DNA of 64,000 nucleotides from Pseudofulvibacter geojedonensis (lineage in GTDB: Bacteria > Bacteroidota > Bacteroidia > Flavobacteriales > Flavobacteriaceae). The position numbers were made by a program, and so were the translations under genes. The DNA lies in assembly GCF_042675745.1 (NCBI RefSeq), contig NZ_JBHTJM010000010.1, positions 62,001 through 126,000 on the forward strand, in the 5' to 3' direction. The notes under the pieces are model-generated. The model was not told where the DNA came from. It searched no databases and saw only the letters and a list, made by a program, of their open reading frames with translations. Positions 25,422 to 34,541 of the stretch are shown here, in pieces (the stretch's first letter is position 1; each line of letters begins with the position of its first letter).

Positions 25422-25736
25422 ATGAGAAGACAGGAAAAAAATACATCTAGATTGTTTCTGTGTAAGTTATTTTTATTCGTAATGTTAATTGGTGTTTCTA
25501 ATTTGTATGTTGTTAATAATTTAGATTTATACGACATGGAACTAATAGAAGGAGAAACTGATGTGAGCGATTCTCTATTAGAATTAGAAGATTCAATTGA
25601 AAAAACAGATAAGATATTAGTCGATAATTGTTTTTTGTTACTCTACCATTCATTTACAAATGTTTTCTACATTGATAAGGATGGCTTTTTATGTTCAGAA
25701 TATTTGAGTATTACAATACCTCCTCCAAAATATTAA
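25422..25736 (+). CDS. Small exported or membrane-anchored protein, exporter-linked
   Basis: A 104-residue protein of unknown family and the first gene after the TetR-controlled promoter. Residues 1-10 are basic, 11-31 form a hydrophobic helix (LFLCKLFLFVMLIGVSNLYVV), followed by an acidic stretch (ELIEGETDVSDSLLELEDSIE) and a hydrophobic C-terminal part that ends PPPKY. Short proteins ending in a Pro-rich tail are seen in flavobacteria. It may be an accessory factor or regulator of the exporter, or a secreted product; the sequence does not decide. Confidence 0.55.
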   Translation: MRRQEKNTSRLFLCKLFLFVMLIGVSNLYVVNNLDLYDMELIEGETDVSDSLLELEDSIEKTDKILVDNCFLLLYHSFTNVFYIDKDGFLCSEYLSITIPPPKY

Positions 25737-25851
25737 ATTTCTTCAAAAAAGAAAGGTTGGTTTTTAACCAATTTAATTAATGTCTATTTTTAAATAATAA
25801 TATTTTATAAAACAGTATTGTTACTGCTTTTATTATATAATCTTGAGTTAA

Positions 25852-27510
25852 ATGAAAACGAATAAAATGACGCCTTGGCAGCGTTTTACAGGGCTTTTAC
25901 AGCTTGATAAAAGAGATATAAAACAAGTGTTTTTGTATGCAATTTTTACAGGTTTTGTAGCCTTATCAGTACCATTAGGTATTCAGGCAATAATTAATTT
26001 AATACAAGTGGGACAAATAACTACTTCATGGATTGTGTTGGTAGTTTTAGTAACCTTAGGAGTGGCTTTTCAAGGCGTACTTCAACTTATGCAAATTAGA
26101 ATTCTTGAAAATATTAAGCAGAAAATATTTACGAGATCTTCTTTTGAATTTGCTTATAGGTTTCCTAAAATTAAAATGAGTAGTTTAAAATATTACTACC
26201 CTCCCGAGTTAGCCAATAGGTTTTTCGATACTCTAACTGTACAAAAAGGTCTTTCTAAAGTATTAATAGATTTCCCTTCTGCTGCAGTACAAATCGCCTT
26301 AGGGTTAATACTTTTAAGTCTTTACCATCCATTTTTTATTTTTTACGGATTATTACTAATAACACTGATTTATTTAGTGTTTAGATATACTGGTAAAAAA
26401 GGTTTAGAAACGAGTTTGAATGAAAGTAAATCTAAATACAAAGTAGCACATTGGATTCAAGAAATAGCAAGGTCATTAATTAGTTTTAAGCTTTCTGGTA
26501 AAACAAAAATGGCCATGGATAGAAACAATGCCTTAACTGATGATTATTTAGAGAATAGAGAGAAACATTTTAAAATTCTTTTGATACAATTTGCACAACT
26601 AATAGGGTTTAAAGTTTTTATAACTGCTGGTTTACTAATTATTGGTGGTTTGTTGGTTATAAATCAACAAATGAATATAGGGCAATTTGTTGCTTCAGAA
26701 ATTATAATACTATTGGTAATAAGTTCTGTAGAAAAGCTTATTCTAAACCTAGAAACTTTTTATGATGTGTTAACTTCTCTAGAAAAAATTGGACAAGTGG
26801 TTGATAAAGAATTAGAAAAACAAGAAGGACTTAATCCATTTCACAATAATGAAGAGTTAACAATAGAGTTAGATAATGTGAGTTATACTGCAGAAAACGG
26901 TAAAAATATATTCAATGGAGTTACATCTAGTTTTAATAAAGATGAGAGGGTTTTATTAAATGGTGTACCAGGATCTGGAAAAACAACTTTTTTAAAGTTG
27001 CTATCGGGTTTAATAGAACCAGATTCGGGTAATATATTTATAAATAATGCATCACTAAAAGGAACAAAAATTAATTCGTATAGATCATATGTAGGTCAAA
27101 TGCTTCCTGAGCAAAAACCTTTTGAAGGAACCATTAGAGATAATATTACTTTAGGAGATGATACTATATCGATAACACAGCTTAATGAAGTTATTAAAAT
27201 AGCAGGATTGTTAGATTTTATAAAGAATCAACAAAATGGAATAGATACCGTTCTATATCCTGAAGGCCAGCAAATACCTTATACTATATCAAGACGTATA
27301 GTATTTGCTCGAGCAATTGTAAACAAACCTAAAGTATTATTGCTAAAAGATCCATTTAACCAATTTGATCAAGAAGAGACTAAAAAACTAATCGAGTTTG
27401 TAACTCATAAAAAGCAACCTTGGTTGTTAATTGTTTCAAGTAATAATAAGGAATGGAATTCGAGATGTTCTAGAGTAATTAATTTAGAAAATAATGGTTT
27501 AACTGTTTAA
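25852..27510 (+). CDS. ABC transporter, fused permease/ATPase with degenerate ATP site
   Basis: A 552-residue half-transporter: six-helix exporter domain (about 25-310) then a nucleotide-binding domain. Walker A is intact (GVPGSGKTT, 371-379) and so is the Q-loop (VGQ, Q416). The signature LSGGQ is replaced by IPYTISRR (about 475-482). After Walker B Asp500 the catalytic Glu is Pro (LLLKDPF). The D-loop is NQFD, and the H-loop His is lost (LLIVSSNN). ATP binding is therefore likely but normal hydrolysis doubtful, at least as a homodimer. No C39 peptidase domain is present. With the following HlyD and TolC genes it forms a type I secretion-like tripartite exporter set. Confidence 0.85.
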   Translation: MKTNKMTPWQRFTGLLQLDKRDIKQVFLYAIFTGFVALSVPLGIQAIINLIQVGQITTSWIVLVVLVTLGVAFQGVLQLMQIRILENIKQKIFTRSSFEFAYRFPKIKMSSLKYYYPPELANRFFDTLTVQKGLSKVLIDFPSAAVQIALGLILLSLYHPFFIFYGLLLITLIYLVFRYTGKKGLETSLNESKSKYKVAHWIQEIARSLISFKLSGKTKMAMDRNNALTDDYLENREKHFKILLIQFAQLIGFKVFITAGLLIIGGLLVINQQMNIGQFVASEIIILLVISSVEKLILNLETFYDVLTSLEKIGQVVDKELEKQEGLNPFHNNEELTIELDNVSYTAENGKNIFNGVTSSFNKDERVLLNGVPGSGKTTFLKLLSGLIEPDSGNIFINNASLKGTKINSYRSYVGQMLPEQKPFEGTIRDNITLGDDTISITQLNEVIKIAGLLDFIKNQQNGIDTVLYPEGQQIPYTISRRIVFARAIVNKPKVLLLKDPFNQFDQEETKKLIEFVTHKKQPWLLIVSSNNKEWNSRCSRVINLENNGLTV

Positions 27511-27522
27511 CAAGCAATTACT

Positions 27523-28869
27523 ATGTTAAATATATCTAATAATAAAGTAAAGAATAAAAATCTAAATGATTTTTCGGCTTTTAGAAAAGTCAATAAGAAA
27601 AGTTCGATTAAATATTTTAATAGGTTTTTAATAGGCTTCTTTATCATGTTTTTAATAATATTATTTCTTCCATGGACTCAAAATGTTGACGGGAAAGGGT
27701 ATGTTACTGCGTTAAAACCAGATCAAAGGCCGCAAACTATTCAATCTCCAATTCCAGGTAAAATTGAAAAATGGTATGTTAAGGAAGGAGATTATGTAAA
27801 AAAAGGAGATACTATTCTTTATATATCTGAAATAAAAACCGAGTATCAAGATCCAGAATTGGTTAGTAGAACTAATGAACAAACTTATGCTAAAGAGCGC
27901 TCTGTTGTTTCTTATAAAGATAAAATAGGAGCGTTAACAAATAGAATTAATGCTTTGCAAAATGAAAAGCAGTTAAAGTTAAGACAGGCAATTAACAAAA
28001 TAGATCAGTTTAAATTTAAAGTAAGTGCAGATAGTGTTGATCTAGAGGCTGCAAAAACCAATTATGAGATTGCTAAAAACCAATTTAAGCGTACAGAAAT
28101 ATTAAAGGAAGAAGGGCTTAAATCGCAAACAGATTTAGAGGCAAAAAAGTTAAAAATGCAACAAACTGAAGCTAAAAAAATAGCTCAAAATAATAAATTA
28201 TTGTCTAGTAAAAACCAATTGATAAATGCTGAAATTGATATTAGTAGAATTGAAGCTGAATACCGAGATAAAATAGCTAAAGCGCAAAGCGAAAAAGCTT
28301 CTGCGGGCTCTTCACAGTTTGAAGCCGAGGCAGCAGTAGCCAAACTTAAAAATCAATCGGCAAGTTATAAGGTTAGAACGGGTATGTATTATGTGCGAGC
28401 CCCACAAGCAGGTTACATTAATAAAGCTTTAAGGGCTGGTATTGGAGAAACTTTTAAAGAAGGAGATAAATTGGTTAGCATAATGCCAGCTAATTATGAG
28501 TTAGCTGTAGAAACTTATATAGACCCAATAGACCTTCCATTAATTCATAAAGGAGAAAATGTTAGAGTACAATTTGATGGTTGGCCAGCAATTTTCTTTA
28601 GTGGTTGGCCAAATACTGCTTACGGAACCTTCTCTGGAAAAGTAGTAGTAATAGATAATTTTATAAGTGAAAATGGGAAGTTTAGAATATTAATAGCTCC
28701 AGATCATGTTGATAAATGGCCAGATAAATTAAGAGTCGGTTCAGGAGCTTATACCATGGCTTTGCTAGAAGATGTTCCTATTTGGTTTGAATTATGGAGA
28801 AAGTTAAATGGTTTTCCTCCAAATTATTACCAACCTAACAAGAGTAAAGATGAATCAGATAAAAAATAA
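27523..28869 (+). CDS. HlyD-family periplasmic adaptor
   Basis: A 448-residue membrane-fusion protein: one N-terminal transmembrane helix (about 33-52), a lipoyl/biotinyl half-motif (IQSPIPGKIEKWYVKEGDYVKKGDTI), a long coiled-coil hairpin (about 125-280, heptad-rich with KNQFKRTEILKEEGLKSQTDLE), the second lipoyl half (YYVRAPQAGYINKALRAGIGETFKEGDKL), and a C-terminal beta domain. It bridges the ABC protein and the TolC-like outer-membrane channel. It begins 12 bases after the ABC gene and overlaps the TolC gene by 20 bases. Confidence 0.93.
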   Translation: MLNISNNKVKNKNLNDFSAFRKVNKKSSIKYFNRFLIGFFIMFLIILFLPWTQNVDGKGYVTALKPDQRPQTIQSPIPGKIEKWYVKEGDYVKKGDTILYISEIKTEYQDPELVSRTNEQTYAKERSVVSYKDKIGALTNRINALQNEKQLKLRQAINKIDQFKFKVSADSVDLEAAKTNYEIAKNQFKRTEILKEEGLKSQTDLEAKKLKMQQTEAKKIAQNNKLLSSKNQLINAEIDISRIEAEYRDKIAKAQSEKASAGSSQFEAEAAVAKLKNQSASYKVRTGMYYVRAPQAGYINKALRAGIGETFKEGDKLVSIMPANYELAVETYIDPIDLPLIHKGENVRVQFDGWPAIFFSGWPNTAYGTFSGKVVVIDNFISENGKFRILIAPDHVDKWPDKLRVGSGAYTMALLEDVPIWFELWRKLNGFPPNYYQPNKSKDESDKK

Positions 28870-30268
28870 AATAGCATTTTTTGTACTAGTTGTGAGTTGT
28901 TTTTTTTCTTCTTGGTCTCAAGATATGACAAAAAACGAACTTACTTATGAAGAGTTTTTAGCTTATGTAAAAAAATATCATCCAGTTATTAAGCAGTCTA
29001 ATATTACTGTTACAGAAGCAGAATCTAAGCTACTTAAAAATAGAGGAGCAACAGATCCTACTTTGGAGTTTAATTACGATGATAAAGAATTTAAAAGTTC
29101 TAATTATTGGAATAAGTTTAACACAACTTTTAAAGTGCCAACAATATTAGGAGTAGACCTGAAAGTAGATTATCAGCAAAATAGAGGTGATTTTGTTAAC
29201 CCAGAATTGTTGGTTCCAGAAGATGGTTTATATAGTGCAGGAGTGTCAATAGATTTAGCACGGGGCTTATTAATGAACGAGCGTTTAGCTAACATAAGAA
29301 AGGGTAAGTATTTTGTTAAGCAGTCTTTAGAAAATCAAAAACTATTAGTTAATAAAATAATTTTTGAAGCTAGTATAGCGTACTTTGCGTGGTTGAGATA
29401 TCATAATGAAGAACTTATTTATCAAGATTATCTTAGGAGTTCCAAAATACGGTTAGAGAGTATAGAAAGGAGTGTTGAGTTGGGAGATAAGCCTAAAATT
29501 GATATAACCGAAGCTAGAATAGCTTATCAGACAGTTTTATTGGATTTACAAAAAATATCCTTGAGTAAAGTTAAAGCTCGACTTCAAGTAAGTAATTATC
29601 TGTGGTTTGATTCATTACCTTTAGAAATTTTCAAAGAGGTTTTTCCTGTTACATCTGATACTGAAGATATAGCATTAGCTTTAAATATTAATAATCTTTT
29701 AAGTAATGAAATATCAGTTGCCAATCATCCTAAAATTAAGAGTGTAGAATATAAGTCTATGGCACTAGAGCAAGATTATAGGTTAAAGAAAAACTTAATG
29801 CTTCCAAAATTAGAAATATCATATAGTTTTTTAAATAGTAATACCAATCATTTTAACGCAATAAATAACAATAACTATAAGGGTTTTATAAGTCTTAAGC
29901 AATCCATTTTTATGAGAAAGCAAAGAGCAGAACTCAAGTTATCTAAATTAAAATTAACTGATATTGAATTAGAGAAATCAATTATAAAATTAAATATTGA
30001 AAATAAAATAATTGCTACGCAAGAACAATTGCGATCATATCAGGAGCAGAATGACTTATATAAAGATTTAATACTCGATTATGAAAGAATGTTAAATGCA
30101 GAAAACAAAAGATTTGAAATCGGGGAGAGTAGTTTGTTTCTAGTGAATTCGAGAGAGCAAAAATTATTTAACGCCAAGATTAAGGGGAATGAATTGCGTA
30201 TAGCGTATTTAAAAACCATACTGCAGTTTTTTAATGTATTGGGAGGAACTGCTAATTTAACTTCCTAG
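28850..30268 (+). CDS. TolC-family outer-membrane channel
   Basis: A 472-residue protein from ATG 28850, which starts a signal peptide (MNQIKNKIAFFVLVVSCFFSSWSQ); an in-frame ATG at 28808 would precede it with non-signal sequence. Two helical hairpin regions (about 45-230 and 260-460) with the TolC pattern, such as KNRGATDPTLEF and ENKRFEIGESSLFLVNSREQKL, are visible. It overlaps the HlyD gene by 20 bases, so translation is coupled. It completes the exporter. Confidence 0.9.
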   Translation: MNQIKNKIAFFVLVVSCFFSSWSQDMTKNELTYEEFLAYVKKYHPVIKQSNITVTEAESKLLKNRGATDPTLEFNYDDKEFKSSNYWNKFNTTFKVPTILGVDLKVDYQQNRGDFVNPELLVPEDGLYSAGVSIDLARGLLMNERLANIRKGKYFVKQSLENQKLLVNKIIFEASIAYFAWLRYHNEELIYQDYLRSSKIRLESIERSVELGDKPKIDITEARIAYQTVLLDLQKISLSKVKARLQVSNYLWFDSLPLEIFKEVFPVTSDTEDIALALNINNLLSNEISVANHPKIKSVEYKSMALEQDYRLKKNLMLPKLEISYSFLNSNTNHFNAINNNNYKGFISLKQSIFMRKQRAELKLSKLKLTDIELEKSIIKLNIENKIIATQEQLRSYQEQNDLYKDLILDYERMLNAENKRFEIGESSLFLVNSREQKLFNAKIKGNELRIAYLKTILQFFNVLGGTANLTS

Positions 30269-30300
30269 AATAGTACAAAACACTATTCTAGGAAGTTAAA
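30256..30300. terminator. Bidirectional terminator between tolC-like and M3 peptidase genes
   Basis: Exact 19-bp inverted repeat (30256-30274 and 30282-30300, TTTAACTTCCTAGAATAGT and its complement) with a 7-base loop. The left arm includes the tolC stop codon. It serves both converging genes. Confidence 0.85.
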
Positions 30301-30317
30301 TTTAATATTGAGTGTTT

Positions 30318-32336
30318 TTATATTAGGCCAGCTCGCTGCAATAGAGCTTTATTATTAGGTTCTTTACCTCTAAATCGTTTGTACAAATCCATAGGGTGTT
30401 CTGTGCCACCTTTACTTAAAATATGATCTGCAAAAGACTTACCTGTTTCTGCATCAAAAATTCCATTTTCTTTAAACTGATCAAAAGCGTCAGCATCTAG
30501 AACTTCAGCCCACTTATAGCTATAATAGCCTGAAGAATATCCTCCTTGAAAAATATGAGCAAAAGCAGTACTCATACAGTTTTCTGCTACATCGGGATAT
30601 AATTGGGTGCTAGCAAAAGCTTTTTGTTCAAACTCTTTTACATTGTTAATTGTTTCGGGTGCTTCACCAGAATGCCAAGCCATATCTAAAAGCCCAAAAC
30701 TTAACTGACGTAAGGTAGCCATGCCTTCTTGGAAATTTGCTGAAGCTTTAATTTTTTCAATGTATTCCATCGGAATAGATTCGCCTGTTTCATAATGTTT
30801 AGCAAAAATGTCTAGACATTCTTTTTCGTAACACCAATTTTCTAATATTTGGCTAGGTAATTCAACAAAATCCCAATAAACAGAAGTTCCAGATAGACTA
30901 GGATAAGTAGTATTTGCTAACATTCCGTGTAAACCATGTCCGAACTCATGGAATAAAGTAGTTACCTCATTAAATGTTAATAATGATGGTTTTGTTTCTG
31001 TAGGTTTAGTAAAATTACAGACATTAGAAACATGAGGTCTTTCGTTAATTCCGTTCTCAATTTTTTGTCCTTTAAAAGAAGTCATCCAAGCGCCGTTCCT
31101 TTTTCCTGGTCTTGGGTGAAAATCTGCATAAAATATAGATGTTAATTCATTTTTATCATTAAAAACTTCATAGGTTTTTACATCTTCGTGGTAGGTGTCT
31201 ATATAATCAACTTCTTTAAAGTTTAAGCCAAATAGTTTATTGGCAACAGTAAAAGCGCCTTTTAAAACTTTATCTAATTCAAAATAAGGCTTTAGTTTTT
31301 CGTCATCTAAATTAAAAAGTTTGTTCTTTAATTTTTCAGAATAATAAGCACTATCCCATTTTTCTAGTTGGTCAATCCCATCCAATTCTTTAGCAAAAGC
31401 TTCTAACTCTGTAAATTCTTTTAAAGCTACTGGTTTAGCCTTATCTAATAAATCATTTAGAAAAGTTTTTACATGATTTGGTGTGCCAGCCATTCGTTCT
31501 TCTAAAATAAAATCGGCATGTGTATTATACCCTAATAAGTTAGCTCTCTCATGGCGGAGCTTGGCTAATTTTAATACGATTTCTTCGTTGTTAAATTCAT
31601 TTTTTTGAAAGCCTTTTGCTCCAAATGCTAGCGATAGTTTTTTACGAAGTTCACGGTTATCTGCATACTTCATAAATGGTATGTAACTCGGGTAAGCTAA
31701 AGTGAAAATCCAACCTTCTTTTTCTTTTTGCTTAGCTGTTTGAGAAGCTGCTTCAATAGCTCCTTCTGGTAAACCTTTTAAGTCTTCTTTGTTGGTTAAA
31801 TGAAGCTCGTAAGCATTGGTTTCTGCCAATACATTTTCTCCAAAAGTTAGTTTTAATTTGGCTAACTCTTTGTCTATTGCTCTTAATTGTTCTTTTTCTT
31901 TGTCATTTAAATTAGCCCCGTTTCTAGAAAAACCTTTGTATTTTTTGTCTAATAAAGTATGTTGTTCAGGGGTTAATGTTAGTCGATCTTTTTGGTTGTA
32001 AACGGTTTTAACTTTATCAAATAACGCTCTGTTTAATGTGATGTCATTGCTAAATTCTGATAGTAAAGGGGAAACTTCTTGAGCTATTTTCTGAATTTCT
32101 TCATTAGTTTCAGCAGAATTCAAATTAAAGAAAATACTAGATATCCTATCTAATTGCGCTCCAGAGTAATCTAGGGCTTCAATTGTATTTTTAAAAGTAG
32201 GTTCGTTTTTATTGGTAACAATTGAATTGATTTCTGCTTTGGCATTTTCTATAGCAGTTTTAAAAGCAGGTAAGAAATCTTCGTTTTTTATTTTTGAAAA
32301 AGGAGCTAAATCAAATTTTTCTAATAGTGTATTCAT
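30318..32336 (-). CDS. M3-family metallopeptidase (dipeptidyl carboxypeptidase/oligopeptidase A type)
   Basis: A 672-residue zinc peptidase. The HExxH motif is HEFGH at 463-467, with Glu492 in DFVELPSQ as the third ligand. NFTKPTETKPSLLTFNEVTTLFHE and GTEHPMDLYKRFRGKEPNNKALLQRAGL are family landmarks. I start at ATG 32336 (MNTLLEKFDLAPFSKIKNEDFLPAF), the normal family N-terminus without a signal peptide; the frame stays open 57 codons further upstream, but that part is not family-like. It degrades oligopeptides in the cytoplasm, or in the periplasm in Dcp relatives. Confidence 0.93.
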   Translation of the reverse strand: MNTLLEKFDLAPFSKIKNEDFLPAFKTAIENAKAEINSIVTNKNEPTFKNTIEALDYSGAQLDRISSIFFNLNSAETNEEIQKIAQEVSPLLSEFSNDITLNRALFDKVKTVYNQKDRLTLTPEQHTLLDKKYKGFSRNGANLNDKEKEQLRAIDKELAKLKLTFGENVLAETNAYELHLTNKEDLKGLPEGAIEAASQTAKQKEKEGWIFTLAYPSYIPFMKYADNRELRKKLSLAFGAKGFQKNEFNNEEIVLKLAKLRHERANLLGYNTHADFILEERMAGTPNHVKTFLNDLLDKAKPVALKEFTELEAFAKELDGIDQLEKWDSAYYSEKLKNKLFNLDDEKLKPYFELDKVLKGAFTVANKLFGLNFKEVDYIDTYHEDVKTYEVFNDKNELTSIFYADFHPRPGKRNGAWMTSFKGQKIENGINERPHVSNVCNFTKPTETKPSLLTFNEVTTLFHEFGHGLHGMLANTTYPSLSGTSVYWDFVELPSQILENWCYEKECLDIFAKHYETGESIPMEYIEKIKASANFQEGMATLRQLSFGLLDMAWHSGEAPETINNVKEFEQKAFASTQLYPDVAENCMSTAFAHIFQGGYSSGYYSYKWAEVLDADAFDQFKENGIFDAETGKSFADHILSKGGTEHPMDLYKRFRGKEPNNKALLQRAGLI

Positions 32337-32530
32337 TATCAATTGTTTATGTTTTTGTAAAAGCGACTGATTATCGGTTTTTAAGGTCTTTTCACCGATG
32401 TTTTGATAAAGGTCGGTAAATCTTGTGAAAAAAAATGAATATCTGAGTGATATTTGTAGTGTAAACAAATGGTTTCTCACCCAAAATAACCATCTATGGA
32501 GTTGCAATCTCGATAAAAATACTCTAAAAA

Positions 32531-32554
32531 AAACCTTAGGAATTCCTAAGGTTT
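32531..32554. terminator. Terminator of purE
   Basis: AAACCTTAGGAATTCCTAAGGTTT is a perfect palindrome (12+12) flanked by A and T runs, 15 bases after the purE stop. As a perfect palindrome it can act on both strands. Confidence 0.8.
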
Positions 32555-32568
32555 TTTTAATGAGAGTG

Positions 32569-33054
32569 TTATTTCTTAACAGCTTTTGCTCCTTCTATTA
32601 CTTTTTGCTTTAGTCCTTCTTTATAAACTAAAATCTTGTCTAAAACACATTTGTCAGAAGCGCCAATTATTTGTGCGGCAAGTATGCCAGCATTTTTAGC
32701 ACCATCTAGTGCTACTGTAGCTACAGGAACCCCTCCAGGCATTTGTAATATTGAAAGAACAGAATCCCATCCATCAATCGAATTCCTTGATTTTACAGGA
32801 ACCCCAATAACAGGTAATGGAGATAGAGAGGCAACCATTCCTGGTAAGTGAGCTGCACCACCTGCTCCAGCTATAATAACTTTTATACCTCTTTCATGAG
32901 CAGTTTTACCGTATTCAAATAATTTTTCTGGTGTTCTATGTGCAGAAACAATATCTACTTCTGTCTCAATATCAAAACCAGCTAATATATCGATAGCTTC
33001 TTGCATAATAGGTAAGTCACTTGTACTACCCATAATAATTCCTACTTGTGGCAT
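32569..33054 (-). CDS. purE: N5-carboxyaminoimidazole ribonucleotide mutase
   Basis: A 161-residue class I PurE. It converts N5-CAIR to CAIR in purine synthesis. The N-terminus MPQVGIIMGSTSDLPIM holds the phosphate-binding GSxSD loop with the catalytic Asp side, and SAHRTPE (40-46) carries the catalytic His. AGAGGAAHLPGM and GVPV are the usual following motifs. It lies 128 bases downstream of purK on the same strand; the presence of purK confirms the two-step class I route. Confidence 0.96.
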   Translation of the reverse strand: MPQVGIIMGSTSDLPIMQEAIDILAGFDIETEVDIVSAHRTPEKLFEYGKTAHERGIKVIIAGAGGAAHLPGMVASLSPLPVIGVPVKSRNSIDGWDSVLSILQMPGGVPVATVALDGAKNAGILAAQIIGASDKCVLDKILVYKEGLKQKVIEGAKAVKK

Positions 33055-33182
33055 TTTTAGTTTAAAAGTTTAAAGTTTATAAGTTTAAAGTTTAGATCCT
33101 TGCTCTTAACAATGAACTTAAAAATGATTTATATAAAAAGAAAGTGTTTATAATCAAATATGTGTAGCCCTTTAAGTCTAGG

Positions 33183-34328
33183 TTAACTACTAACTACTTG
33201 TATTGTTTCTTTTACTTCTTGAGCGATGGCTCTTGCTTTATTAATATCTTCATTTACTATCGTAACGTGTCCCATTTTCCTGAAAGGGCGAGTTTGCTTT
33301 TTTCCGTAAATATGGGGGGTCACGCCATCTAATTCTAAAACTTTGTCTATGTTTTTATAAAGAACATTTCCTGTATGACCTTCAGCTCCAACTAAATTCA
33401 CCATAATTCCAGCTACTTTACTTTCTGCATTTCCTAAAGGTAAATTTAATATAGCTCTAAGATGTTGTTCAAACTGAGAAGTATAAGAAGCTTCAATGCT
33501 ATAATGTCCAGAATTATGTGGCCTTGGCGCTACTTCGTTTACTAAAATCTCATCATCTTGAGTTTGAAACATTTCTACGGCTAATAAACCAACATGTTCA
33601 AAACTATTAGATACCTTAAGCGCTACATCAATAGCTTTTTGAGCTACAGCTTTATCTATTCTTGCAGGGCAAATAACATACTCAACTTGGTTAGCTTCTG
33701 GGTGAAACTCCATTTCTACCACAGGGTATGCTTTACTTTCTCCCTTTGGGTTTCTACAAACAATTACAGCTAATTCGTTTTTAAAAGGAATCATTTCTTC
33801 TGCTATACATTCTGTGTTAGGCAACCCTTCTAAATCGTTAGCAGAACGTACTACTTTTACGCCATTACCATCATAACCAAATTGAGCAGATTTCCATACA
33901 AAAGGAAAATTATTAGCATCATTTTTAAGCTCGTTTAGGGAGTTGTAACGAGTAAAAGGAGCTGTAGGGATTTTGTTCTCTAAATAAAACGACTTTTGAA
34001 TAGCTTTGTTCTGAATCTTAGCTAATGTTTTAGCAGAAGGATATACTTTAATGCCTTCGTCTTCTAATTTTTGAAGCGCTTCAATATTAACGCCTTCTAT
34101 TTCAAAAGTTAGTACATCTACTTGCTTACCAAAATTGTAAACAGTGTCAAAATCCATTAAATCTCCTTGAAAAAATTTGTTTGCATAGAAACTACAAGGA
34201 GCTTCGTTACTAGGGTCTAAAACATAAGTTTGAACGTCGAACTTATTGGTGTCTTTTAAAAGCATACGACCTAATTGGCCTCCACCTAAGATACCTAGTT
34301 TAAAATCGGATGAAAAATAGTTAATCAT
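33183..34328 (-). CDS. purK: N5-carboxyaminoimidazole ribonucleotide synthase
   Basis: A 381-residue ATP-grasp enzyme that makes N5-CAIR from AIR, ATP and bicarbonate. LGILGGGQLGRMLL (about 11-24) is the N-terminal nucleotide-like loop; WKSAQFGYDGNGVKVV and CIAEEMIPFKNELAVIV form the ATP-grasp core; EVAPRPHNSGHYSIEA is the signature near the metal site. Length is normal. It is divergent from adk. Confidence 0.96.
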   Translation of the reverse strand: MINYFSSDFKLGILGGGQLGRMLLKDTNKFDVQTYVLDPSNEAPCSFYANKFFQGDLMDFDTVYNFGKQVDVLTFEIEGVNIEALQKLEDEGIKVYPSAKTLAKIQNKAIQKSFYLENKIPTAPFTRYNSLNELKNDANNFPFVWKSAQFGYDGNGVKVVRSANDLEGLPNTECIAEEMIPFKNELAVIVCRNPKGESKAYPVVEMEFHPEANQVEYVICPARIDKAVAQKAIDVALKVSNSFEHVGLLAVEMFQTQDDEILVNEVAPRPHNSGHYSIEASYTSQFEQHLRAILNLPLGNAESKVAGIMVNLVGAEGHTGNVLYKNIDKVLELDGVTPHIYGKKQTRPFRKMGHVTIVNEDINKARAIAQEVKETIQVVSS

Positions 34329-34365
34329 CTAGTTGTGTGTTGTGTTGTTGTTTGTTTTCAGACGA

Positions 34366-34373
34366 CAAAAGTA
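34366..34373 (-). promoter_or_regulatory. -7 box of purK promoter
   Basis: CAAAAGTA reads TACTTTTG on the minus strand (TAnnTTTG), 38 bases before the purK ATG. No matching -33 TTG. Confidence 0.45.
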
Positions 34374-34438
34374 CGTATTTAGTTTAGTAGTTTAAAAAGA
34401 AATCGCACTTCAAAAAATGTAAATCATCAATTAATCAG

Positions 34439-34446
34439 TATCTTTG
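34439..34446 (+). promoter_or_regulatory. -7 box of adk promoter
   Basis: TATCTTTG followed by CACC is the most typical flavobacterial -7 form (TAnnTTTGC). Transcription would start near 34453. Confidence 0.55.
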
Positions 34447-34541
34447 CACCTTTCAAATTAAATTTGGCATTATAGATGATGAGCTTTTTTAAGAAAATCG
34501 GTAAGTGTATTGCCAATTTATTTATTACTAAACACAACACT

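Noticed and set aside
28808..28849. Upstream ATG for the TolC-like protein
   Set aside because: The 14 residues it would add are not part of a signal peptide and lie inside the HlyD gene; ATG 28850 gives a clean signal sequence.
30256..30300. Perfect 19-bp inverted repeat considered as a mobile element end
   Set aside because: Loop of seven bases between two converging genes and overlap with a stop codon fit a bidirectional terminator; no transposase or target duplication nearby.
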